In this document: positions 22,196 through 32,522 of the stretch, one piece after another | Numbering within the stretch: position 1 is the stretch's first letter | Layout of the letters: each line of letters begins with the position of its first letter | DNA from: Eurosta solidaginis | Lineage: Eukaryota; Arthropoda; Insecta; Diptera; Tephritidae | Length of the DNA: 64,000 bases | NCBI RefSeq assembly: GCF_040869045.1 | Contig: NC_090319.1 | Coordinates: forward strand, 338,500,302-338,564,301 | Direction: 5' to 3' | Made by a program: the position numbers and the translations under genes | The notes under the pieces: generated by a model | Told to the model about the DNA's origin: nothing | Seen by the model: the letters and a program-made list of their open reading frames with translations, nothing else | The model's database searches: none

Positions 22196-22470
22196 CCAAA
22201 TATGAGCCAAATCTGACCACAAAGACGAGTTTTTTGAATATCTCGATCCTTGCGGCACCTAGTGGGACTTTTTTTCACAAGGCGATTTCTAATCCTGAAT
22301 GTAATGTGTGTTCCAAATATGAGCCATATCGGACCACACATACGATTTTTTAAAATATTTCGATCCATGCGCCACCTACCGTAGGGTTCTGAATTATGTG
22401 CCAAATTTAAAGCTTGTAGCTTATCGGGAAGTAAGTTAAATTTCAATCACAAAATTCTGTTCGTCGAGTC
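22196..22470 (-). repeat. Repeat E fragment
   Basis: Two direct copies of CAAATATGAGCC(A/T)ATC(T/G)GACCACA followed by CGATCC (22196-22260 and 22313-22378), then AGCTTGTAGCTTATCGGGAAG. The reverse complement matches the interior of the MITE at 62656-63052. A 111-aa minus-strand frame (22446-22111) is only a shadow of it. Confidence 0.6.
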
Positions 22471-22599
22471 AAACTAAATATAAAACCGTTTAAAAATGGA
22501 CGTGGCTCCGCCCTTTTAAGACTTGGTTTCTCCCCATGATGATAATTCAAGTTGCGTAGAAAAATTGGTGGAGATAATCTGAATACCATACTAATGACT

Positions 22600-22632
22600 G
22601 AGAAAATAAAATAAAATAAAATAAAATAAAAA
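22600..22632. repeat. (AAAAT)n microsatellite
   Basis: About six tandem AAAAT units. Confidence 0.8.
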
Positions 22633-22712
22633 TTGTTGTGCTGGATTTTGAGGTTTAAGTTTAATTTCTGTTGAGTATTGTGATGATCAGGTGATTTACG
22701 AAATGTTTTAAG

Positions 22713-23038
22713 CATACATGTTAAATTTCAATTAGAATTAGCAATTGGTTTATATTCTCTAATTCCCTTGAATTAGAATTAATTAGCTTGAATTAGAATC
22801 AATTATTGAATATCTAATTGCATTAGCAGAAGTCAATTAGATTTCTAATTGTATAGGTAAACCAATTTTTTTTGCTAATGGCAACTAATTCCAATTAGAT
22901 TTACCATTAGAATAAAAATTTCAATTATCTAATGGGAATTGGGTGAACCTTTCTAATTGTTTAATGAATTAGAGAATTTCGCAAATGAAGGTTAATTAGC
23001 AATCATTAGCATTAGCTAATCGTTACTTAACATCTATG
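22713..23038. mobile_element. hAT-type MITE made of ATTAG words
   Basis: Inverted ends CATACATGTTAA (22713) and TTAACATCTATG (23038); perfect 8-bp direct repeats GTTTTAAG flank it (22705-22712 and 23039-23046). An 8-bp duplication is the hAT signature. The interior is almost wholly ATTAG/CTAAT words and has no coding capacity. Confidence 0.75.
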
Positions 23039-23049
23039 GTTTTAAGCAA

Positions 23050-24130
23050 TCGATATATTGAAACTTTTGAGTTTTTCGAAAATTAAATTTTTAGTTTTGA
23101 AATAAAATAAAAAAATAAAAAAAAATTAGTTTTGAAATACAAAGTAAAAAAAAAAGATCAGTGTATATACAATTTTGTAAATTTATTCCGACTTGCACTT
23201 CAATTTAAAAATGTTGAGCAGTACTGATTACTAATTCATATCCAGACAAATTCAATTCATATTCAGAAAGCACAATTCATATTTTGTTAAACCTTGATAA
23301 CTCACTTAAAAATTTCGAGGAAAATAATCAATACCACCAAAGTATCGAGGGAAAGAAATCGTATCGTACACATTTAAAAGCCTAAGATTTACGTATATAA
23401 TACCAAAAAAAAGTTGGATTGTGGTAAATGCGCGTTCCTAGGCGCGTCATAAAGTTCACCATGCCGTTAACAACAAAAACGAAAAGGCACAGAGGGCTTA
23501 TATTTCAAAGCAATCTGAGCTATTAAAGGCTGTTTTTCGTCTACCATGAATCCGTTTACCTACATTTACTCTCCTCATGCAATTAAATTTTTGTTTCGGC
23601 GCTACACAAAGAATAAAATCAACAAACAACAAAGCAAAAAAAAAACTCGAAAAACATACGCAAAATATGCATACAAAGTGGAAAAAGGTAAATGTTAGAA
23701 ATAATGGTGATGACATTCACTGCAGCGGGTGATTAAAAATGCGTAACAAATTCAGAAAGGGGGGGATGGAAACTTTAATTCTTTATTTTTCGACACGCAA
23801 TGCTGTAAGAGCGTTTAACGGAAGCACAGAAGGGCTAAATTAATGTTTAATATATATGTACATATAAAAGGGCAAAATACTTTTTGGGGCCAAGCTGGTC
23901 AATTAATGGCAAAAACTTTAGTTTTCTTCCTCGCCTTAAAGTTAATTAGCATTAATATAACAGCTCGCTTTAAAAATCCAAAAACATGGATATTAAAAAG
24001 TGTACTCGAAAAGTTTTTTCCGTCGAAAAGTTCCCTCGCTTTGTTGCGTCAATTTGTTTTATTTATTTAAAAGAAAGTAAACAAGTTTTAGAAGTCGTCC
24101 ATGACGCCAGAAAACAAGACAAGGAAAGTT
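23050..24130. other. AT-rich intergenic stretch
   Basis: A-runs at 23130-23155 and a G-run at 23760. Short frames (23498-23716 minus, 23843-24070 plus) show no domain. Confidence 0.4.
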
Positions 24131-24135
24131 ATTAG

Positions 24136-24469
24136 TAAATAAATAAATGTAAGGCGCGATAACCTCCTCTCCCAATTTGCGTCGTGTTCTTTTAAATTTT
24201 TCCTTCAAATTGGCGGGACGGGACCTATCTGTTTTGTGCCGACTCCGAACGGCATCTGCAAGGCAGATGAGTTTTCACTGAGAGCTTTTCATGGCAGAAA
24301 TACACTCGGAGAGCTTGCCAAAGACTGACGAGGGGCGACGCCGCTTAGAAAAATTATCTTCTAATCGAAAAAACTTATTTCTAAAATTTGTGCTGCTTTG
24401 TCCGGAGCGTGAACCCGGGATACTCGATATCGTAGGCGGAGCAGTCTACCATCACACCACGACGGCCTC
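24136..24469 (-). mobile_element. tRNA-derived SINE copy
   Basis: Same family and orientation as 7331-7668: tail AAATAAATGTAAGGCGCGAT at 24140, body GCCGACTCCGAACGGCATC, GGGGCGACGCCGC, and the head with a B-box-like GGTTCACGC and A-box-like GTGGTGTGATGG on the minus strand. More diverged; target duplication not clear. Confidence 0.8.
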
Positions 24470-24579
24470 CACAAGACTAAAATTTGACGGCCCACATAGT
24501 CCGTCATGAATTTTAAAGTAGTTGGGTGGGAAAATTTTTTGGTACTTTTTTAATCTCGAAATATCTCCACATTGGAAAC

Positions 24580-24880
24580 GGAGACATGAAAGAAAAGAGA
24601 AAACAGAGAAAATGGGAAGAAAAAGTAGAAGAAGTTGGAGGGAAGGGAGAAAAATAAAGAGAACTAGAGAAAAATGTAGAGTGAATAAAAGTAGTAATAA
24701 GGGTAATGGTATCAGACAAAGTAGAAAAGGGATCTAACAGGCAGATTAAGAATAAGGATACGATTAAGAGCAATAATGAGAGATAAACTTAGATAAGAGC
24801 AAGAGCAGGAAGGAAAGGGATTGAGGTATTGATTAAGCTGAACAAGGTAAACTAGGAGTAGAAAGGGGTTAGATAGAGGA
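24580..24880 (+). repeat. Purine-rich tract
   Basis: About 300 bp with a strongly G/A-biased plus strand (GAAAGAAAAGAGAAAAC-like throughout, continuing as AGATAAGAGCAAGAGCAGG). The long frames on both strands here are composition artefacts. Confidence 0.6.
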
Positions 24881-25434
24881 GAGGTAGGTGTATAGGTAAT
24901 GAAATTCGGGTTTGATCATATGACATACTCCCAGTCATGTTTGTCTGTACGTTTCCGATATAGATTAGATTAGATTAGATTATTATTTATTTCATTATTC
25001 TCATAAGCGTATGTACATATTCGATAGCTTAATTTTACATGTCTACAATATCATTACTTAGAGAATAGTTAGTGACATCTTTATTTTATATAATAAAAAT
25101 AGTGTTGTATGTCACATCATGTTTTAACAAATTCCATTGTATAAATAGTAGTAGTGGGGTGAACAAAAAAAGAATACAAGATATATATAAAAAAAATTTA
25201 TTTAAAATGAGAATAAGATATTTCAAAAATAAATTGACTAAATTAAGTCATGAAACAATTTGAAGAAAGAATACAAAAGCTAAATTTACAGAATTCCTCA
25301 TAAGAAAACAGCAAAAAGAAAATTCAAAACTATACAATGCATATATAAAATTAAAGACTATATTATACAACGTAGTGCATCAAAATTTCTATCTGGTTGG
25401 TATCAAACTCAAGAAGCCAAGTTTTTATTTTTTT

Positions 25435-26775
25435 TTAAAACACAGATCTGGATCTAATGTCTCGTATGTTTTCTGGAAGGGAATTAAAAAGTTTGCAGGA
25501 TAAGACAGTGTAGGAATTTCTAAACAATGTTGTTCGAAAAACTGGTAAAGAAACAAGTGTGCTATGGTTACTACGCAGGCTGTACATTCCTCGTGTGGGA
25601 TTTTGCAAATAGCCACCTCTCATGTAAAAAATTTTTAAAACTTTGTAATAGAACAAATGCCGAACTGGGAATATTTTTGATCTTCTAAATAAGTCAAAGG
25701 AGTGAGTCCGACGTGGACAATTAAACATTTTCCTTACTGCACATTTTTGCAGTACAGTTAATTGATTTATTTTATTGGAGTGAGCACCACCCCAGCAACT
25801 TTTTCCATATTCTAATTTTGAATGAAATATACTATAATAAACTGTTTTCAGTGTATGGTTTGGAACGTATTTTCTAAGACGGTAAAGTATACGATTGGTT
25901 GAAAGTAAGTATTTTCTTACAGTTGCGATTTGCTCATTCCAGTATAGATTACTGTCAATTGTGACTCCTAGGTATTTGAAGCTATTCACTTTTTCAATTT
26001 CAAAGCAGTTAGAGTCACATGCTGTATTATTTTGAAAAGAATACTGATAACGATGGTTGGAGCACTTGTTTCTATATAGGATATTACGTTTGCATATTGC
26101 ACTGTGAAAAGTTATATTAAGATCTTGTGCTTCTTGAAGTTTTGGACTAAAGCACATTAATTTGGTTTTATTGCTGACAACCAGTTTATGTTCCGCAAAC
26201 CATGACCGAAGTATGTGTATATCGTGGTTCAGATCCGCTATCAAATTTAAAGGATCCGTTGAGTTATATGCAATTCCTAGGTCATCCGCAAATGCTTCGA
26301 CTTTGCCCTTAAAAGGTTGAATAAATAGTGAGTTCACATAGATAAGGAATAATATGGGACCCAGAACCGATCCTTGTGGTACACCAGAGTTTATGACTTT
26401 GGTCTCACTAAGAGTGTTGCCTATTTTCACTCTTTGGGTTCGATTTCCTAAATAAGAAACAAACCAATTGTATAACAAGCCACGAATTCCCAAATCATAA
26501 AGCTTATTTAAAAGACGGCCATGATCAACCATATCGAATGCTTTTGTAATGTCCACAAAAAGCCCAGCACAATCTTTTTTTGAATCAATACCCTTGTATA
26601 TAGTTGAACAGAAGTCCAAAAGAGCATCTTCCGTACAAAGACCATCCCTGAAACCAAATTGCAAAGGACTAAGAAAATTTATTTTTTCAAAGTAGGATAA
26701 CATCCTTACTTTTACAATTTTTTCAAAAATTTTAGTAATTGATGACAAAAGTGAAATCGGCCTATAGTTAGCCAT
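25435..26775 (-). pseudogene. LINE ORF2 reverse transcriptase half
   Basis: Starting at ATG 26773-26775 in [11 protein letters not shown] (upstream residues of the same frame, [20 protein letters not shown], reach about 26848). RT blocks: [22 protein letters not shown] (first catalytic Asp), [29 protein letters not shown] (Asp pair), FKYLGVTID, then a C-terminal region to [14 protein letters not shown]. 446 residues with no stop, so RT itself looks uninterrupted; the element is inactive because of the upstream deletion and frameshift. Confidence 0.9.
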
Positions 26776-26822
26776 ATCTTTTTTATTACCTTTTTTGAGA
26801 ATCGGTATTACAATTCCTAATT

Positions 26823-27968
26823 TTAATTGTTCTGGGAAATCCCAGTTGTAACACTCAAGTTAAAGATATGTTTTAAAACATCAACAATATTGTATGAGAT
26901 TTTCTTTAACATAACGTTAGAGATTCCATCATGACCGGAAGAATTACTATTTTTCAATTTAGTTATCCACGGTTTGAGTCTGATTTCTGATGCTTTTTTG
27001 TTAACGCAGTATGTTGAGGAGTTAATGCATTGCATTAAATTATCTAAAAACAAGCCGTATGTCCTTGATACATTTTCTTCGGCGTATACATTGCTCCAAA
27101 TATTTAAGCGAAGTTCAATATTTAGTTGATCAAAATTAATTTTTTCCACAACATGCCTATTTCTTTTTCTAACGTCTTTCTCAACCATTGTGTTTTTAAA
27201 GAGAATACCACTCATACAGTGATCCGTGATACCCAGGTCCGAGTTAATAGCGGAACAGGCAGACCAAGAATAACCAAAGAAGCGGCACAGTACGTGATCA
27301 AGACACGTACCTGCCACTGTTCTAGTAGCTTCGTTTATAAGTGAATATAACCCATGATCTGACAATACCATGTTATAATTATTAAGTACAGAGCTTGTAC
27401 TTAATAGATCCAGATTAAAATCGCCCAAAATTACAAGATTCGTCGTTGATACACTACTTAATAATGAATTGAACTCATCGATAAATAATTGAGAAGGTTG
27501 CGAGTGAAGTCTATAAATACAGACAAATACAAAGTTTATTTTGCAAATGCAGCACGAAACCTTTATAGCGTCAGCACTACTGAGACTAAGTCGTTCAATT
27601 TTGCTACAGTCAAACGAATCATGAACAAAAACCCCTACACCGCCAGCTGGATACGAATCATTAGCACTTGCATAGAATTTATAATTAGGTAAATTATATT
27701 CGTCAATCTCAAAAGAATATATCCAGATTTCTGATACAAAAATAAAGCTAGGTAGGTTCAGGAAAGCATCAAGATTTGTTGCCAATAGATCGAAATTACG
27801 ACGCAAACTACGTATATTTTGATGTACGGCATAAACAGATTTAAATTGATAAGAATTCGAAAGAGTATTCAAATCAGAAATACTTCTAATGGTTGTTATG
27901 GGGGGCTCTTCAGCTATAAGATCAATATTATTATTTAAGTTATTAAACATAAGGCTAATAGGCAACAA
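26823..27968 (-). pseudogene. LINE ORF2 endonuclease half
   Basis: Endonuclease/exonuclease/phosphatase-type motifs in order: HQNIRSL, FVSEIWI (catalytic Glu), PAGGVGVFV, LVILGDFNLDL (GDFN), and SDLGITDHCMSG (catalytic Asp-His). The frame then goes straight from RLKPWITKLKNSNSS to GHDGISNVMLKKI. In family members some 200 residues separate the WIT block from the LKN-GHDGIS block, so about 0.6 kb is missing. The frame closes after NLSVTTG by a shift of one base, and RT continues in another frame. The 5' open frame begins with a TTG; the first ATG is six codons in. Confidence 0.85.
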
Positions 27969-27999
27969 ATATATTTAGTTTTTTATTTTGTTGAGATCC

Positions 28000-28330
28000 T
28001 CAAAAGACCTTATAACATAGACATCACCATTATCAACCTTTTTTAGAAGTATTGTGGAAGCCAGAGCTGTTCAAAATAAAATTTTGATAACACCGTTGCT
28101 GTCAAATCTGCGCCGCTTTATATTTTTACACCAGCCACCTCTTTCTGCTTAAATAGCCTACTTCAACGCCTGGTTTACGTATATAAATATTGGGCCTTGG
28201 ACCGTATGCAGTGCATCCTGAGTTTTTGTATAACAAACCGTCCAGATACTCATCTGCAACTCCATGATATTATACCAGATCGTGAGTCATCTCGTTGACG
28301 TCAACAGTATCTTTCCACTTGTGCTTGACG
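28000..28330 (-). pseudogene. Probable ORF1 C-terminal remnant of the LINE
   Basis: Minus-strand frames give KFYYFVKHKWKDTVDVNEM, GLLYKNSGCTAYGPRPN with YIRKPGVEVGYLSRKRWLV, and finally LASTILLKKVDNGDVYVIRS ending at a TAA near 27980. Frame changes separate them. Assignment to ORF1 comes from position only. Confidence 0.45.
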
Positions 28331-29429
28331 AAGTAGTAAAACTTCTATGAAAATATATTTTTTTTATAATATTATGCAAGGCTACTTGACCTATTTCGTT
28401 GTCAGTATAATATATTTTTTTGTTTTTTGCCTGCGACTTGAGCATCAGTACGTGCTGTTTCGCAACTTAACAATGTATTTTTTTTTTTTTTTAAGTATTC
28501 TAGCGTTTTATTGCTTTTTTCGATATTGAGGCGGTACTCATAAATTTGTAAAAAAAATCTCTAAATTGTCACGAATAGACCTTTTGTTATTGTTGTTGCT
28601 GTATTAGGAAAAAACATGATGCAACAATATGCTAAAATGAATACTTCTGCCAGGATATGAGTCTGAAAGGTTTCGGTGCCCAGTCATCATGACCTTAACA
28701 GTAAAATTTACTAACAGCGTTGGCATTTATAAACAGCCCTGCTTAATATTAGCTAAGATCTGTAAGGTAGGTGGGATGTGATAAGTGAATACAGTAACTA
28801 GCGACACACGTAAGCCAGAACTGACTTTCTAGCCTCTTTAGGCTTTTTAGACGCGTAGATTAAACAAATTAAATAGTAAGTTATTAAAGAGTACACTTAA
28901 ATGGTAAACAACATAAATACGGCCCAATGCTGCGACTCAAAGGGTTGTCTAGCGCAATTCTCTCAAGGGGATGCCAGCGCAATTTAAAGCTTCAGTTTTC
29001 AACATCGCTACCCGTGGCGAATCCTCTCTTTAACAGACGAAGCTTTGGTGACATAACCCTGCAAATGGAACCAGGGGGTGGGGTGGGATAGCCTAGAAGC
29101 TACAATCTGGCCATAGTAAATATTTCCGGATATGGAAGGGCTTTTTACCAGAAAGTGTCGGATCTATATTTAGCAAAAAAAAAAAAAAAACAACTTTGAT
29201 AAAATTCCCAAAAACCTTCGGAGAGTATATTTATCACTATTACAACAAAAAAAAATAGCCCCATCCTGTTAAATCTACCAATTTCTCCGGGAGGAGTAGA
29301 GGCAGAAGTGTAGGTTTCATTTAGAAAAGGGAAGTAGTTTAGATTAGATTGAACTGGCCAGTCAAGAGTCCATAGTGTTACCAGGATATGTTTGGGAAGA
29401 ACACCAATCAGGTGCCAGGACATATGTTA

Positions 29430-30480
29430 TAGAATACCTCCGTCCTCTTGGCAAATACTAGAAGTTTTCTAGGACCCAGCTTAATTGCTGTCTCAAGATC
29501 TGGCAACTCTGCCGCCCTAATAGCTGGAACCTTGACCTGGCGAGTGCAGAACATGAACACAGAGCGTGCTCAACCGATTTTTATGCAGCTCACACTTCCT
29601 GCACTTGCTTTTACAGACGAGGCCTAACTTATAAGCATGTGACGCCAAAAGGCAGTATCCAGTCAGTATGCCCATTGAGCCTTAAGCCTTCTCTCTTCAG
29701 AAATATGAGTCACTTTGTGAGTCTAATATCGTAGGCTTTGCGACCGTGCGGCCGTGTATTAAAAATATATTGCCAGCGTTCTTGCTACAGTATAAACATC
29801 TCATTCCCGCTTACGAATTTCATGCTCTTTTGATCCGCTTGATTTTAAACTTTCTACAACCCTTTTCTTTCCAGCGCCAATAGGTCGAAGCGGACTCTCG
29901 GTATGGCTGGCCCTGACAAAGTGCGATAAGTACATGCTACTATCAGAGCTGATGTTGGCTGCACAGCTGCAGCTTCTATTTCCATATTCTGTTCGCGCCC
30001 AGTATTTTAGTCGGGATCTGCGCCTTGCGCCTAAATTGCTCGCTAATTTCTTTCTTTGAGGTTGAGTTACCAAAGAAAGCTTCCAAGGCAAAATTTAGTC
30101 CTATGTGCTTTTTTGATATGAGTATCTACTCTGTTTTTTCAGCTGGCAGCTTAAATCCACTAATTTGTTCTTATTATGATCTAGTTGAGCTTTCTGTGTA
30201 ATTCTTATATGTTTCGCGATGTTATGATTGCGCCAATGTCGTCTGCGTATGCCAATGGGAATGAATCATCATCTGTAGAATTTATCCTTATTCTGCTCTG
30301 TATATGACCTTAATGATCTAAGAGTCCTCTGAAGTTTGTTACAAAAAAAAATATTTGGTATGGAATTCGTAGTCGCTGCTCTAAGGCTCTGTTGAAAGTG
30401 TTTCTTACGTCTCAATTTTCAAGAAGCAAACTTGACTTGGTTTTGATGTTACCTTGATGTGCTACCACTATAAAGGTAAG
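29430..30480 (-). pseudogene. LINE remnant in duplication copy 1
   Basis: Minus-strand pieces with many frame breaks: DVRNTFNRALEQRLRIP (about 30400-30350), FPLAYADDIGAIITS (about 30260-30210, RT active site), and a C-terminal zinc-knuckle region LTGYCLLASHAYKLGLVC...CRKCEL...VEHALCSCSALARSRFQLLG (about 29680-29520). The C-terminal block resembles that of the RNase H LINE at 58640-59880. Heavily decayed. Confidence 0.6.
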
Positions 30481-30499
30481 GAAGATAGAAGACACTGCG

Positions 30500-31880
30500 G
30501 CCTAGTAGCTTTTTCGAAGGGTCTGTCGCTTATCTCTTGTACGCTTTTTATTTGTAGCATTGGCACTTTTGCAACGTGACTTAAATTGCAGTCACAGAGA
30601 CGGCGCTCTTCCGATTATTTATTAGCATTGATCGCACAATAAGCCAGTTTTTCATCTGACGAGAAGGCCCAACGTAACCTTAATGTTATCGTGTTTTGAT
30701 TATCGCTTAAAATACAAACTACTACATTTTTCCTATATTATTTGTTACCCATGTTTTGCCCAGAGCCAATAAGAACCGAATATTAAAATAATATAAATAT
30801 CGCGCGTGGACACACACATACACACATATATAAATTTAATGATATTCAGCAACCACATTAAAGATTTCGCTAATGCCGCAAATTATCCTAATTTTCTTAT
30901 ACCTTGGGAAATAATTGTAGAAGATAATTATGATTATCGATATTTAGGTCTCATGTTTTTATCAGTTATATAGAGTTTTCCTGGCTAACTTGCAACATTT
31001 AATACAGAAAGTACAAGGCCCATGTAAAGTTCAAATAAAAATTGAATATGTTCAAAATAATTTAAAAACCATTTTCAATAGCCACTACGTCGTAGTTGTG
31101 AGTAAGCTATCTGGCCATGCTCGGCTTTTATCCACGATTTCTGAAACTGACGCCCAATATTGTAGAATTAGAATAAAGCAGACGAGCCGTACCCGTGCGC
31201 ATCTTGCGCAACCAATTTAAAAGTATTTTATCAAATATCAACAGAAATCAGCTGTTCTATCAATCAATTAAAACTTACAGCAGCTTGCGCTGCGTATGAG
31301 AGCAACTGCCGGTAATGCAGTGCAAATATTCACAATAGTGCCATATTACAAATAGATTTCTTTGTGTGGTCACAATCGTTTATTTTTAACAAATTATTTT
31401 AATAAAATATAGCTAAACAAAATCACTACGACCAAAATTGCCCAAAGCTCGCTAATAGCCCGAATCTCCATCTTTACAACCACAACTTTAATTATAGATT
31501 TGGATTCCAAATAAGAGCGAAAAAGGGACCCGTACATAAAAACAGCAATTAGAAATAATACATATGATATTGAGCGCTTTCCGAGAACACTATTTTAGTT
31601 GATATGTTGCAAACATATTTCGGTGAATTGAATGATAGAAAATTTGTTCTCTTAACGGCGAGTTGAGCCAACTGCTAAATGGAATAACTATCCTTAAATA
31701 TTAACGAGAAGGATTTCTCAAATTACCCTGTGGACAAAATATTACCTTCTTCTGTTGCATGGAGTTTTCTTTTGTTTCTCATGGGTTCGCTGGTCTCAAA
31801 TCTGCCCTCTACCAGCGCGAATTTTTGAAATACTGGTATCATGCAAAAAAACACTTCTCAGTTTCTACCGTAGTAGATGT
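30500..31880. other. Non-coding part of duplication copy 1 (also 34429-35809)
   Basis: CACACACATACACACATATAT microsatellite at about 30810 and AT-rich sequence; the 76-aa plus-strand frame 30990-31220 shows no domain. Confidence 0.4.
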
Positions 31881-31888
31881 AGTAACTG

Positions 31889-32410
31889 ATGTTATTCATT
31901 CCGTTATTTATTATAAGTTCCTTCAAGAGAATGTGTGTAAACAATACAAAAAGTTTTATTTGTGGTGCGTATATGTTCAAGGAATTTCATTTGAATCCGT
32001 CAGACTTAGTGAAACGAGCTTGTATGGACATATTCGGTTCCTCATATGAAACTAATTACAAGTTCTGGATTCCAAGTTTCGTATGTAAAAGTTGTATTGA
32101 ATCGTTAAGCTTATGGGTAAAACAAAAAAAATAACTCATTGCAAGTACCAAACACGAGTGAAATGGCGTGAACCGTCGGCCCATCCATCGACTGTTATTT
32201 CTGTGTGGTAAATATAACAGGAATAAACCACAGAAATCACTATAAATAAATGCTAAATTAGGTCTTATGAAACAATACGCAAAGGCCTTAGACAAAAGTG
32301 ATGTATGTTTCGAATACATTTCTAAATCATTTCTAAAACTGAGTTCAGAATAGGTGAAAGCTGGAATTTTCGATGACTTTAAGATTTGAAAACTCATTTG
32401 TGATCCAGAT
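31889..32410 (+). pseudogene. Conserved arthropod gene family, pseudogene copy 1
   Basis: Plus-strand pieces: SFICGAYMFKEFHLNPSDLV, KRACMDIFG, WIPSFVCKSCIESLSLWV, WREPSAHPS, CYFCVVNITGINHRNHYK, then INAKLGLMKQYAKALDKSD. I recognise the shape (Cys pairs, a WREP motif, CYFC, then KLGLMK) from uncharacterised proteins found many times in arthropod genomes; no function or database name is claimed. Roughly 200 residues between CYFC and KLGLMK are missing. Copy 1 ends at the duplication breakpoint, so the C-terminal half is lost. Confidence 0.6.
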
Positions 32411-32522
32411 ATGATTGATTTGTTTTAATATTTTGTTGTTAGGCTGTTTGACCTATTGTGGGTTCCAGTAGGAAACAAAAAGGTGGTGATTATTCCACTG
32501 TTGCACTGTCATACTGTATGAC
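32411..32522. repeat. Duplication junction spacer
   Basis: Matches 37054-37165, the left arm and target-site word (ATGATTGATTTGTTTT) of the 283-bp insertion. It shows that the duplication took in part of that insertion, and that copy 1 then lost the 713 bp equivalent to 36340-37052. Confidence 0.85.

Larger units (their letters stand above)
24958..28330 (-). mobile_element. CR1/L2-like LINE, internally deleted
   Basis: Reads leftward: an ORF1 remnant (28330-28000), endonuclease (27968-~26990), a collapsed linker, reverse transcriptase (~26960-25435), a 3' region and a terminal (TAATC)n run at 24960-24981. Short tandem repeats as 3' tail, rather than poly-A, are usual for CR1/L2-group LINEs. 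The 5' boundary was placed where coding similarity fades and is approximate. Confidence 0.75.
28594..32410. repeat. Direct duplication, copy 1 (3817 bp)
   Basis: Identical layout to 32523-36339 at a constant offset of 3929 bp; every open frame recurs. The one difference I noticed is T30223 against G34152. Starts TGTTGCTGTATTAGG, ends TGATCCAGAT. Copy 1 is followed directly by the arm seen at 37053-37164, whereas copy 2 continues into 713 bp of further sequence first. Confidence 0.95.

Noticed and set aside
24322..24352. CTGACGA and GAAAA in a SINE copy as a hammerhead
   Set aside because: CTGACGA comes from a point change in the normal SINE body (CTGCCGA in the better copy), and GAAA is offset from the hairpin.
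31759..32049. 96-aa frame MEFSFVSHGF as a gene
   Set aside because: It overlaps the pseudogene in another frame; the Cys-pair motifs lie in the frame starting at 31889.
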